Assembly (NCBI RefSeq): GCF_000374085.1
Contig: NZ_KB893455.1
Span: 1 to 64,000, forward strand
Reading direction: 5' to 3'
Source: Spirosoma spitsbergense DSM 19989
Lineage (GTDB): Bacteria; Bacteroidota; Bacteroidia; Cytophagales; Spirosomataceae
Length of the DNA: 64,000 nucleotides
Under the pieces are notes generated by a model. The model was given only the letters and a program-made list of their open reading frames with translations, did no database searches and had not been told where the DNA came from. The translations under genes and the position numbers were made by a program. Shown here piece by piece: positions 15,873 to 25,357 of the stretch. Position 1 is the first letter of the stretch; the number at the start of each line of letters is the position of its first letter.

Positions 15873-18800
15873 ATGTTACAAGAAGTTCGTGTCTGGGAAG
15901 AACCCGTAATTATCCCCACCTACGGCGTAGGAAAGCCCGAAAAGAACCCGATGTTTCTCGAAAAACGGGTGTATCAGGGGAGCAGTGGCGTGGTGTATCC
16001 CAACGCAGTTATTGAGAAAATAAACGACCATAAGGAAGATAAGACCTACCAGGCGGTTTATCTGGAAAACGAGTACCTCAAAATCATGATTCTGCCCCAG
16101 TTGGGCGGGCGGGTTCAGATGGCGTTCGACAAGGTTAAAAATCGTCATTTCGTCTATTATAATCAGGTCATCAAACCCGCCCTCGTGGGACTGACCGGCC
16201 CCTGGATTTCGGGTGGTATCGAGTTCAACTGGCCGCAGCACCACCGTCCCAGCACCTTTGAGGCCGTCGATTTTACGACGGAAGCACACGCCGATGGGTC
16301 CAAAACGGTGTGGGTAAGCGAAGTGGAGCGGATGTTTGGAACAAAAGGCATGGCCGGCTTCCGGCTTCACCCCGGCAAAGCGTACCTCGAAATTCAGGGG
16401 GTCCTCTACAACCGGACCGACGTGCCGCAGACGTTTCTGTGGTGGAGCAACCCGGCCCTGAAGGTGAACGACCACTACCAGTCGGTATTTCCGCCCGACG
16501 TTCACGCCGTTTTCGACCACGGTCGCCGGGATGTTTCGTCGTTTCCCATTGCCAAAGGCACGTACTACAAAGTGGATTATTCGCCGGGGACCGATATTTC
16601 GCGCTACAAAAATATCCCCGTACCCACGTCATACATGGCGGTCGAGTCGAAATACGATTTCGTGGGTGGGTACGAGCACGACACGCGCGGGGGATTGCTG
16701 CACGTGGCAAGTCATCACGTATCGCCGGGCAAAAAACAGTGGACCTGGGGCAACGGCGAATTCGGCTTCGCCTGGGACCGTAACCTGACCGATGAAGACG
16801 GACCATACGTGGAGTTGATGACGGGGGTGTTTACCGACAATCAGCCCGATTTTTCGTGGATTATGCCCAATGAAGAACGCACATTCGTACAGTACTTCAT
16901 GCCCTACAGCGAGATTGGCATCGTCAAAAACGCTACGAAAGAAGCGGCTGTCAATCTGGAGTTTGCAGAAAAAGAAATTCAGATAAGCATCTATACAACA
17001 GCCGCTTATCCGGAAGCTATGGTTCGGTTAACAGATGCAGAGCAGGTCGTTTTTGAGCAGCGCGTTGACCTGTCGCCGGCAGCACCGTTTCTGCACAGCA
17101 TAGCGGCAACGGTCAGTAAACAAACCGCTATACGGGTCAGTGTGACCAGTGCCGACGGCCTTGAACTGGTGGCCTACCAGCCCGACGACAGTCCGGTTGA
17201 ACCGGCCATTCCGGAACCGGCCATCGCGGCCAAAGCCCCGGCCGAGGTCGAGAACAATGAGCAACTATTCCTGACCGGGCACCACATCGAGCAGTACCGC
17301 CACGCCACGTATTCGGCAACGGATTACTACGAAGAAGCCCTGCGCCGGGACCCGAAAGACAGCCGCTGCAACAACGCACTGGGGCTGTGGTACTACAAAC
17401 GCGGGCAATTTACCAAAGCCGAACCGTATTTCCGGGCGGCCATTCAGACGCTGACAGCCCGCAACCCGAACCCCTACGACAGCGAAGCGTACTACAATCT
17501 TGGCCTGTGCCTGACCAAACTGACCCGGTACGACGACGCCTTCGACGCGTTCTTCAAAGCCACCTGGAATGCCGCCTGGCAGGATACCAGCTTTCTGGAA
17601 CTGGCCCGCATCGCCACCCGCCGGAAAAACTATCAGCAGGCACTGGAGCTGGTCGAAAAGTCACTGGTACGTAATGGACACGGGCATTCGGCCCGGCACC
17701 TGAACGTGGCCCTGCTGCGCAAAACGGGCAAGATAGCCGAGGCCCAGCGGCTCATTGATGATACGCTGGCCATCGACAAATTTCATTTCGGCTGCCTGTT
17801 CGAGCGGGTGCTGCTGGAAGGCGCTGCTGGTCAATCGGTTGAACCACAATCCCGGCCGGCACTGAACGGCCTCATGCGGCAGTACGTCCACAACTACCTG
17901 GAATACGCCCTCGATTATGGCCGGGGCGGACTGTACGACGAAGCGGCTCAGTTGCTCATGGAACTGGTTAACTCCCAACCCGCTGTGTACCCGATTGTCT
18001 ATTATTGCCTGGCCTATTTCTACGACCAACTGGGGCAAACCGACCGGAGTGCGACCTACCTCAAAAAAGCGACGGAAGCCAGCCCGGACTTTGTGTTCCC
18101 CAACCGGCTCGACGAACTGATTATCCTGCAATGGGCCACTACGCAGACCGGATACAACCACGCCCGCACGCGCCATTACCTCGGTAACTTCTGGTACGGC
18201 AACCGGCAATACCCGGAGGCCATCGACGCCTGGGAGCAGTCGGCCAAACTGGACGACACCTTCCCCACGGTGTTCCGTAACCTGTCACTGGCGTATCAGA
18301 ACAAGGTACAGCGGCCGGATGATGCACTTCGGATGCTGGAACGCGCCTTCGCGCTCGACACCACCGATGCGCGGGTGCTGATGGAGCTGGACCAGCTGTA
18401 CAAAAAACGAAACCACGCCCCCGCTGACCGGCTGGCTTTACTGGAAAAACACGGTACTGCCACCGAACAGCGGGATGATCTGTACCTCGAACGCATCACG
18501 CTGCACAACCAGTTGGGCCACTACCAGACCGCCCGGCAATTACTGGCCGCCCGGCAGTTTCACCCGTGGGAAGGGGGCGAAGGCAAAGTTGTCGGTCAGT
18601 ATCTGATCAGCCACATCGAACTGGCCAAACAGGCGCTTCAAACTGAGAACCCGACGGAGGCACTCGACCTGCTGACCGCTGCCGAAACCTATCCCTTTAA
18701 CCTGGGCGAGGGCAAACTATACGGCGTGCAGGAGAATGACATTTTCTACCTGAAAGGGCTGGCCCACGAAGCGTTGGGCGATACGGCTGCGGCAATCGCG

Positions 18801-19226
18801 CAGTACGAACGGGCCACGTCGGGCCTGGACGCGCCCGTACAGGCCATTTTCTATAACGACCAGCAACCCGACAAGCTATTTTATCAGGGTTTGGCCTGGA
18901 AAAAACTACACGACGGCGAACGGGCCGAACGGCTATTTGCGAAGCTGATTCAATACGGGGAAACGCACCTGAACGACGAAATCAAACTCGACTATTTCGC
19001 CGTGTCGCTGCCCGATATGCTGGTCTTCGATACAGACCTCAACGAGCGCAACCGGATTCACTGTTACTACCTGATGGCTATCGGCAACCTAGGTTTGGGC
19101 AACGACCATACCCCTCAGGCCATCACCTATTTTGATAACGTGCTGACGCTGAATATCAACCATCAGGGAGCCATCATCCACCGCAACCTGGTCGATTTTC
19201 TACTCACGCAGGAAGTGTCGGGTTAG
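15873..19226 (+). CDS. DUF5107 domain protein with TPR repeats
   Basis: This 1117-residue protein has no signal peptide, so it should be cytoplasmic. Residues 1-330 form the DUF5107 domain, a beta-rich unit whose ENEYLKIMILPQLGGRV opening looks like the galactose-mutarotase/aldose-epimerase fold; that link is my inference. Conserved-looking motifs include GGIEFNWPQHH and HDTRGGLLHVASHH. A beta sandwich follows to about 450. From about 465 to the end are many tetratricopeptide helices (for example DSRCNNALGLWYYKRGQFTKAEPYFRAAI), a protein-binding solenoid. It ends the MFS-GH2-esterase operon. Its stop overlaps the stop of the convergent AraC gene. A role in sensing or handling the imported sugar is possible but unproven. 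Confidence 0.85.
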   Translation: MLQEVRVWEEPVIIPTYGVGKPEKNPMFLEKRVYQGSSGVVYPNAVIEKINDHKEDKTYQAVYLENEYLKIMILPQLGGRVQMAFDKVKNRHFVYYNQVIKPALVGLTGPWISGGIEFNWPQHHRPSTFEAVDFTTEAHADGSKTVWVSEVERMFGTKGMAGFRLHPGKAYLEIQGVLYNRTDVPQTFLWWSNPALKVNDHYQSVFPPDVHAVFDHGRRDVSSFPIAKGTYYKVDYSPGTDISRYKNIPVPTSYMAVESKYDFVGGYEHDTRGGLLHVASHHVSPGKKQWTWGNGEFGFAWDRNLTDEDGPYVELMTGVFTDNQPDFSWIMPNEERTFVQYFMPYSEIGIVKNATKEAAVNLEFAEKEIQISIYTTAAYPEAMVRLTDAEQVVFEQRVDLSPAAPFLHSIAATVSKQTAIRVSVTSADGLELVAYQPDDSPVEPAIPEPAIAAKAPAEVENNEQLFLTGHHIEQYRHATYSATDYYEEALRRDPKDSRCNNALGLWYYKRGQFTKAEPYFRAAIQTLTARNPNPYDSEAYYNLGLCLTKLTRYDDAFDAFFKATWNAAWQDTSFLELARIATRRKNYQQALELVEKSLVRNGHGHSARHLNVALLRKTGKIAEAQRLIDDTLAIDKFHFGCLFERVLLEGAAGQSVEPQSRPALNGLMRQYVHNYLEYALDYGRGGLYDEAAQLLMELVNSQPAVYPIVYYCLAYFYDQLGQTDRSATYLKKATEASPDFVFPNRLDELIILQWATTQTGYNHARTRHYLGNFWYGNRQYPEAIDAWEQSAKLDDTFPTVFRNLSLAYQNKVQRPDDALRMLERAFALDTTDARVLMELDQLYKKRNHAPADRLALLEKHGTATEQRDDLYLERITLHNQLGHYQTARQLLAARQFHPWEGGEGKVVGQYLISHIELAKQALQTENPTEALDLLTAAETYPFNLGEGKLYGVQENDIFYLKGLAHEALGDTAAAIAQYERATSGLDAPVQAIFYNDQQPDKLFYQGLAWKKLHDGERAERLFAKLIQYGETHLNDEIKLDYFAVSLPDMLVFDTDLNERNRIHCYYLMAIGNLGLGNDHTPQAITYFDNVLTLNINHQGAIIHRNLVDFLLTQEVSG

Positions 19227-20104
19227 ACCTTCCGCAGCTTCCGAAAATCGCGGGGGGGAACGCCCATGACATTGGCGAAGACCCGGCTGAAGTGATACGG
19301 GTCGCTGTAGCCAATCTGGTAAGCTACTTCTTTGATGCGTATCTGGGTGTTTTCGAGAAGCCGACAGGCTTCCTGAATTTTCAGGAACGTGAAAAAATTG
19401 ATGGGCGCACTCTGCACTTTCTCCCGAAAAACCGCCGAATAATGAGACGCTGACATACCCGCTATCTCCGCCAGTTCTTCCAGTTTGAGCGACTGACTGA
19501 GGTTTTGTTTCATATAGGTGATAGTCTGACTAATGGGGTCGTCCTCTACCGGGTTTATCGCATTCGGCGTGTACACGGCATTGTTGAACGTAGCCAGGAA
19601 GCGGGCCAGGCTGGTGTTGGCATAGACGATGCTGTCCATGTTGTACGACATCTCAACGTGCGACAGGATATCGTCGAACAGGGCAAAGCGCTCGGGCTGG
19701 GGTGATACGGTTAAGGGCGATGGGTCGCTATCCTGGTGTAGAAACGTCAGAAAATGATGGGCCTGCGCCCCCGTGAAGTGCAGCCAGTAGATGGTCCAGG
19801 GGTTGATATCATCCGTTCCGTATCGGTGCGCCACGTTGGCAGGTAATACAAATGCCTGATTGGGTCTGACCGTATATTTCCGATCATTCAGATGATACCA
19901 CCCTTCGCCCTTGACGCAGTAAATCAGTATATATTGCGGGCTGCCTTTGCGCCGTTCCCGGGCATGAAGGGTTGCATGAGGATAATAGCCAATATCGGTG
20001 ATATAAAGATTATCGCACAGGGGGTGCGTAGCAATCTGTCGCATTAGTTCCGTCGGCAGTACGCAACTGCGCTGCCCGGCAAAGCCCTCTTTCTTACTTA
20101 GCAT
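19223..20104 (-). CDS. AraC-family regulator with a cupin sugar-sensing domain
   Basis: The 293-residue protein has an N-terminal cupin-like AraC ligand-binding domain (HATLHARERRKGSPQYILIYCVKGEGWYHLNDRKYTVRPNQAFVLPANVAHRYG). Its C-terminal AraC DNA-binding domain (about 190-290) has two helix-turn-helix units: LKLEELAEIAGMSASHYSAVF, then the second ending IGYSDPYHFSRVFANVMGVPPRDFR. Cupin-AraC proteins of this type bind a sugar and activate neighbouring genes. It lies tail to tail with the DUF5107 operon and head to head with the first SusC gene, so it is the likely local regulator of both. Start ATG 20104. Confidence 0.92.
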   Translation of the reverse strand: MLSKKEGFAGQRSCVLPTELMRQIATHPLCDNLYITDIGYYPHATLHARERRKGSPQYILIYCVKGEGWYHLNDRKYTVRPNQAFVLPANVAHRYGTDDINPWTIYWLHFTGAQAHHFLTFLHQDSDPSPLTVSPQPERFALFDDILSHVEMSYNMDSIVYANTSLARFLATFNNAVYTPNAINPVEDDPISQTITYMKQNLSQSLKLEELAEIAGMSASHYSAVFREKVQSAPINFFTFLKIQEACRLLENTQIRIKEVAYQIGYSDPYHFSRVFANVMGVPPRDFRKLRKV

Positions 20105-20406
20105 GCCATAGCTTTATCTATGTATCCGGGTTGGTACTGTTTGTCACGATTGTCTAAAAAAAACGGAAATTATGGATTTCTACCCATACAAGGGCGTTTA
20201 ACTGCGTACGTCCAGCCTATTAATCATTTTTTAATAATATTATCCATTATTATCAAAATTCCCTCCATTGAATAAGTGAAGCAGGTCGTTCAACTTTGTA
20301 AAAAATAGTCTTCACCCTTTAAAACTTTGTATTTTATCAGTATTGAAAAGTTTCCTTATTTTCATTTTCTCTTAATCCTATCATATTAACTAACTCTCCA
20401 ACCGAT
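20105..20406. other. AT-rich divergent promoter region between the AraC and SusC genes
   Basis: This 302-bp gap is much more AT-rich than its surroundings (TTTTTTAATAATATTATCC and similar) and must hold the promoters of both genes. No exact TAnnTTTG box is present; AACTTTG occurs twice (near 20292 and 20324) in near-matches. Nothing coding is seen. Confidence 0.6.
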
Positions 20407-23400
20407 ATGCGAAACGCTTTACGATGCCTGCAACTTCTCTGTTTGCTGGCCATTTCAACCCTCACCGCCCTCGCCCAGACCCCTATTTCGGGACGGGTAA
20501 CCGGTGAGCAGAACGAAGGAATTCCCGGCGTAACGGTGTCTATAAAAGGCTCCACCCGCGGAACAACGACGGATGCCACAGGAACCTTTAAACTCAACGC
20601 ATCCAGTAACGAAACGCTGGTATTCAGCTATGTAGGCTACACCAGTCAGGAAGCACTGGTGGGTAATAAAACAGAGTTCTCCATCAAACTCGCCCCCGAC
20701 ACCCGGAGCCTGGAGGAGATTGTGGTGGTAGGGTACGGTACCGTTAAGAAGAGTGATTTGACCGGGTCTGTATCGACCATCAAAGCGGAAGCCATCAAAG
20801 AAATGCCGGTAGTTTCTGTCGATCAGGCCATTCAGGCGCGGGCTGCGGGCGTACAGGTAACGCAGAGTTCGGCCGCACCGGGCGGGGGAATATCCATCCG
20901 GGTGCGCGGGGCCAACTCCATCAACAGCGGCAGCGAGCCGCTTTACGTTATCGACGGATTTCCGCTCTATCCCGACAATGGCGCTATCGGCACCGGGGGC
21001 AACCGGCAGCCAACGAACGCAATGGCTACCATCAACCCCAATGAAATTGAAAGTATCGAAATTCTAAAAGATGCCTCGGCTACCTCTATTTACGGCTCGC
21101 GGGGCGCGAATGGCGTGGTACTCATTACCACCAAACGCGGTAAGGAAGGCCAGAGCCGGGTCGATTACGAAGGGTCCTATTCCACGCAAACCATCGCCCG
21201 CAATATCGACGTGCTGAACGGTGGCGACTACGCCCGTTACCTGAATATTCTGGAGAAAAGTCAGGGCGGCAACCCGCGCTTTACCGATACCCAAATCAAT
21301 CAGATTGGACAGGGGACCAACTGGATGGACGTTATTTCGGGCACGGGTAGCCTGTCTAACCACCAGCTTTCGTTTACGGGTGGCAATAAGTCCATGCGCT
21401 ACGCCGTGGTGGGTAACTACGTGGAGAACAAGGGCGTAATTACCAATACGTTCTTTAAACGGTACGGCTTCCGGCTCAACCTCGATAATGATTTCCTGAA
21501 TGGCCGGGCTACGCTGAGCAATAGCTGGTCGTATAACCGGACGGGCAACAGCAATGTACCCACCGACCGGGGCGGTCCGGGGGGTATCATCATCACAGCC
21601 CTCGGCCTCGACCCAACCGTGCCGGTCTACAACTCGAACGGAAATTACAATTACCCCAGCTACGACCAGCGATTCACGATCAACCCCTTAGCCGAAGCGC
21701 AGCAGGGCTACGACCGCGATAACCTCAACCGTCTGTTCGGTACCACCGCCGTCACGTTTAATATTATTGACGGGCTTAAATTCCGGACCAGCATCGGGGC
21801 CGATGTGCTGAGTGCCGAACGGACTACGTTCTACAACAGCTATACTTACCTCGGCCGGCAGTACGACCGGCAACTGGAGAAAGCAGACCGGAACGTAACC
21901 AGCCTGCTGAACGAGAACATTCTGAGCTACAACAAACAGCTCGCGCCAGGCCATACCATCGACGCAACGCTGGGCTACACCTACCAGAAAGAAAGCAACC
22001 TGTACAATTCGGTGGCTACGCGGGGGTTACCCTCCGACGATGCCCTGTCGGTGAACCTGCAAAACGGCAGCAAGCCGCAGATTCCATTTTCGGGTCGGCA
22101 GGACTGGACGCTACAATCCATGCTGGGCCGGGTAAACTACAACCTCAATGACCGGTATTTGCTCACGTTCACCTTCCGGCGCGATGGGTCGTCCAAATTC
22201 GGGCCAAACAATAAGTGGGCTACCTTCCCATCCGGGGCTATTGGCTGGCGCGTGGTCAACGAGAACTTCTTTCAGAGTTCAGGACTGGGCAAGGTGTTCA
22301 ACGATTTCAAGTTCCGGGCCAGCTACGGCCTGACGGGTAACTCGCAGATTCCGGTGTACCGGTCGGTGGGTGGTCTGGTACCGTACAACTACGTGCTTGG
22401 CGGCAACCTGGTAGCGGGCTACGGCCCCGACCGGATTGCGAATCCCGACCTTAAATGGGAAAGCACCGCCATGCTGGACCTAGGCCTTGACCTGGCCCTG
22501 CTGAACAACCGGCTCTCGATGACCTTCGATGTATTCAGCAACAAGACCAGCGATTTGCTGCTCGACGTGTCAATTCCGCAGAGTACCGGCTTCAGCACCA
22601 TCCTGCTCAATTCCGGTTCACTGACCAATAAAGGCGTTGAGTTTTCGACCAATTACAAAGTAATCAGCAACAAGGCACTGACCTGGGATGTGAGCGGTAA
22701 CATTTCGGTACTGCGGAATGAAATCACCAGCCTGGGACAGAGCACGCCCTTCTTCGCCAACAGCACGAGCGGTCACCTCGGCGTTTTCGGTAGCTGGGTA
22801 GAAGCGGGCAACCCCATCGGCGTCTGGAAAGGCTACAAGTACACGGGCCTGTTCCAGACCGACGAAGAAGCGAAAACCTTCGCGGCCCGTGCAGGCTACC
22901 CGAAGTATGAAGATGTGAACGGTGATGGTAAGTACACCTCCGACGATTACCAGATTATTGGCAACCCGAACCCGAAATTTACGTGGGGCCTGAATTCCAG
23001 CGTGAAGTTCAGTAACTTCGATTTCACGATTTTCTTCCGGGGCGTTCAGGGCAATCAGGTGCGTAACCTGCAGCAGTCCGAAATGGGCGATGGTGTTCAG
23101 AAAATCAACCAGATTGCCAACATCCTGACCGATTCATGGACGCCCACCAACACGGGCGCCAGCCGCCCCGTTATTGATGGTCGCCGGGACTTTATCTCCT
23201 TTCGCCGGTCGTCATTCTTCATTCAGGATGGTTCGTTTGTCCGGCTGCAAAACGTAGTGCTGGGCTATACCATACCCCTCAAGACGAAGTTCATTCGTAA
23301 CGCCCGCGTCTACGCCAGTGGTCAGAACCTGTTCCTGATCACGAAGTACAAAGGCTTCGACCCGGAGGTAAATAACCAGGGACAGAACAACCTGAACCGG

Positions 23401-23466
23401 GGCGACGACTACGATGCGTACCCCCGCGCCCGGATGCTGACATTCGGTGTAAATCTTGGCTTATAA
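20407..23466 (+). CDS. SusC/RagA-type TonB-linked outer-membrane transporter (first pair)
   Basis: SusC proteins import oligosaccharides or peptides through a 22-strand outer-membrane barrel with a SusD lid. This 1019-residue protein has a signal peptide ending ALAQ (about 24), a carboxypeptidase-regulatory-like domain (PISGRVTGEQNEGIPGVTVSIKG), the TonB box region LEEIVVVGYGTVKKSDLTGS, and a plug with SIRVRGANSINSGSEPLYVIDGFP and IEILKDASATSIYGSRGANGVVLITTK. The barrel ends with FGVNLGL. All the family hallmarks are present and no break is seen. SusD follows 30 bp downstream. It is read divergently from the cupin AraC regulator. Confidence 0.95.
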   Translation: MRNALRCLQLLCLLAISTLTALAQTPISGRVTGEQNEGIPGVTVSIKGSTRGTTTDATGTFKLNASSNETLVFSYVGYTSQEALVGNKTEFSIKLAPDTRSLEEIVVVGYGTVKKSDLTGSVSTIKAEAIKEMPVVSVDQAIQARAAGVQVTQSSAAPGGGISIRVRGANSINSGSEPLYVIDGFPLYPDNGAIGTGGNRQPTNAMATINPNEIESIEILKDASATSIYGSRGANGVVLITTKRGKEGQSRVDYEGSYSTQTIARNIDVLNGGDYARYLNILEKSQGGNPRFTDTQINQIGQGTNWMDVISGTGSLSNHQLSFTGGNKSMRYAVVGNYVENKGVITNTFFKRYGFRLNLDNDFLNGRATLSNSWSYNRTGNSNVPTDRGGPGGIIITALGLDPTVPVYNSNGNYNYPSYDQRFTINPLAEAQQGYDRDNLNRLFGTTAVTFNIIDGLKFRTSIGADVLSAERTTFYNSYTYLGRQYDRQLEKADRNVTSLLNENILSYNKQLAPGHTIDATLGYTYQKESNLYNSVATRGLPSDDALSVNLQNGSKPQIPFSGRQDWTLQSMLGRVNYNLNDRYLLTFTFRRDGSSKFGPNNKWATFPSGAIGWRVVNENFFQSSGLGKVFNDFKFRASYGLTGNSQIPVYRSVGGLVPYNYVLGGNLVAGYGPDRIANPDLKWESTAMLDLGLDLALLNNRLSMTFDVFSNKTSDLLLDVSIPQSTGFSTILLNSGSLTNKGVEFSTNYKVISNKALTWDVSGNISVLRNEITSLGQSTPFFANSTSGHLGVFGSWVEAGNPIGVWKGYKYTGLFQTDEEAKTFAARAGYPKYEDVNGDGKYTSDDYQIIGNPNPKFTWGLNSSVKFSNFDFTIFFRGVQGNQVRNLQQSEMGDGVQKINQIANILTDSWTPTNTGASRPVIDGRRDFISFRRSSFFIQDGSFVRLQNVVLGYTIPLKTKFIRNARVYASGQNLFLITKYKGFDPEVNNQGQNNLNRGDDYDAYPRARMLTFGVNLGL

Positions 23467-23496
23467 TCCTCAGAACTTCCTAAGACAACATATAGC

Positions 23497-25065
23497 ATGA
23501 AAATCAACCTATCTCCCCGAATCACGTACCCGCTGCTGGTGGCCCTGATGGCCGCCGGTGCCGGTTGTTCGGACCTCAAAGAAAATCCGGATTTCATCAA
23601 CCCTGACACGTTCTACAAATCGGCGACGGAACTCCAGTTGGGGGTCAACGGCGTATACGACGACCTAAACTCCGGCTTCTCCGGCTACTTCTACGACCGC
23701 TACGTGTTCGAGTGCCTCACGGGCGATCAGATTGGCTGGGAAAAAGGGCCGTTGCAGTACAACCTCGGCAACGTCAGTTCGGCAGATGAGTACATTGAAG
23801 CATACTGGTCTATCAGCTACCGGTCCATCAACCGGGCCAACGCCGTAATCGAAACCGCCGACGCCATGAAAGACGCCACGAACGATGCGCTGGTGAAGCG
23901 ACTGAAAGGGGAAGCGCAATTTCTGCGGGCGTTCTACTACTACGGCCTGCTGAGTTATTTCGATAGCCCGCCCCTCACCACCAAATCGACCAAAGGCATC
24001 AGCGAACTGCCATCCAACACGGGCGGTAAACGGGCGGTAATCGACCAGATTTATGCCGATGCCAAAGCCGCTGCCGATGTACTTCCTGCATCTTATACCG
24101 GTGCCGATGTGGGCCGGGCCACAAAATGGGCCGCCAAAACGATTCTGATGAAGGCCCAGTTATGGGACGAGAAATGGGCCGATGCCAAAACAACGGCCGA
24201 TGACATCATCACCAACAGTGGCGTTCAGTTGTTCGATAACTTTGCTTATAACTTCGACCTGGCGCACGAAAACCAGGGCGAGCGGTTGTTTGAAGCGCAA
24301 ATATCAGCATCCGCCAACGCTAACGAATACAATGTTCATTCGGCCCACTTTAACCCCGAAGACTACCCCAGCGATTTGGGCGGAGCGGGCTGGAGCTGGC
24401 TGAGTGCTACGCAGGAGTTCCGGGCGTCATACGATGCGAAGGACAAACGGATTGACGGTACCTTTATCGAGACCTACCCTACGGGCCGGTTCGGCAAAGT
24501 GGATGGTGCCTACCCAATGGTGAAATGGAGTCCAAAAGCGGATTTTAACCTGTCGCGTTTCGGCGGTATCGTCAAGTCGGATGCCAACCCCCGCGACCCG
24601 GCGCAAATGATTTTCGGTAAAGCCTGGTCAAATAAATTGGTGGAACTGGGCACTAACTGGACCAACACCGAGAAGAATACCATCTACCTGCGTTTGGCTG
24701 ATGTGCTGCTGGGCCATTCCGAAGCGTGCAATGAAAGCGGCCAGGGTGACAAGTTTATGGGTATCAACAAAGTACGTGCCCGCGCTGGCCTGACAGCCCT
24801 GAGCGGTTTGAGTCAATCGGCCCTGCGCGATGCCATTATTCAGGAGCGCGAACAGGAGTTCGTATTTGAGCAGGTAATGTACCCGGAGTTGCGCCGGAAG
24901 AGTAAATTCGGGGCAACGCCGGATTATCTGGGCAACCACATCAACCATTACATCACTAAATATAACGCGGGCCGGACGCTAAAGGCGCGGGACTATGTAC
25001 TGCCGCTGCCACTAAAGGAAATGCAGGGGAATACTAATGTTACCCAGAACAAAGAGTGGCAGTAA
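23497..25065 (+). CDS. SusD/RagB-type nutrient-binding lipoprotein (first pair)
   Basis: SusD proteins cover the SusC barrel on the cell surface and bind the substrate. The 522-residue protein starts with a lipoprotein signal ending in the lipobox AGAGC (Cys24 or close). The N-terminal helices carry the TPR-like part (LKGEAQFLRAFYYYGLLSYF). Near the end are the conserved INKVRARAGL, IIQEREQEFVFE and YVLPLPLKEM stretches typical of the family. Two hairpin terminators follow, so SusC and SusD form their own transcription unit. Confidence 0.94.
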   Translation: MKINLSPRITYPLLVALMAAGAGCSDLKENPDFINPDTFYKSATELQLGVNGVYDDLNSGFSGYFYDRYVFECLTGDQIGWEKGPLQYNLGNVSSADEYIEAYWSISYRSINRANAVIETADAMKDATNDALVKRLKGEAQFLRAFYYYGLLSYFDSPPLTTKSTKGISELPSNTGGKRAVIDQIYADAKAAADVLPASYTGADVGRATKWAAKTILMKAQLWDEKWADAKTTADDIITNSGVQLFDNFAYNFDLAHENQGERLFEAQISASANANEYNVHSAHFNPEDYPSDLGGAGWSWLSATQEFRASYDAKDKRIDGTFIETYPTGRFGKVDGAYPMVKWSPKADFNLSRFGGIVKSDANPRDPAQMIFGKAWSNKLVELGTNWTNTEKNTIYLRLADVLLGHSEACNESGQGDKFMGINKVRARAGLTALSGLSQSALRDAIIQEREQEFVFEQVMYPELRRKSKFGATPDYLGNHINHYITKYNAGRTLKARDYVLPLPLKEMQGNTNVTQNKEWQ

Positions 25066-25070
25066 GCAAA

Positions 25071-25115
25071 TTGAATCAAAAAAAGGGGCTTGAGAAAGCC
25101 CTTTTTTTGATTCAA
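25071..25115 (+). terminator. Strong hairpin terminator after the first SusD
   Basis: Arms 25071-25090 and 25097-25115 pair over 19 bp with one bulged G, around loop TGAGAA. The GC-rich core GGGGCT/AGCCC is followed by a run of T (25102-25108), and the outer arms continue the stem. Confidence 0.8.
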
Positions 25116-25154
25116 AACCCGGCTCCGTTGGCTAAAGCCGAACGGCAACCAATA

Positions 25155-25199
25155 AAAAGCCCCCAAGGACTGGATAAATTGAGCTCCACCGGGGCTTTT
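25155..25199 (+). terminator. Second terminator-like hairpin after SusD
   Basis: AAAAGCCCC at 25155-25163 pairs with GGGGCTTTT at 25191-25199, leaving a 27-nt loop. The stem ends in a T-run. It is a backup terminator, weaker because of the long loop. Confidence 0.5.
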
Positions 25200-25357
25200 A
25201 GTCCATTGCTGTTGGGCTTATTGAGTTGAACAAAGTAACCGCCGACCAACAATCGCCTTTTCGCCCCTGCTGATCTGGTCGCAATCCGGCGGTTATTTAC
25301 GTCAAATCAATTGGCCGACGGTGAGAAAGCATAAAAGGCAATACGACAATTCCTCCT

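Noticed and set aside
20290-20330. Near-matches to the TAnnTTTG box before the first SusC
   Set aside because: AACTTTG occurs twice but the TA is at the wrong spacing, so no promoter was called.
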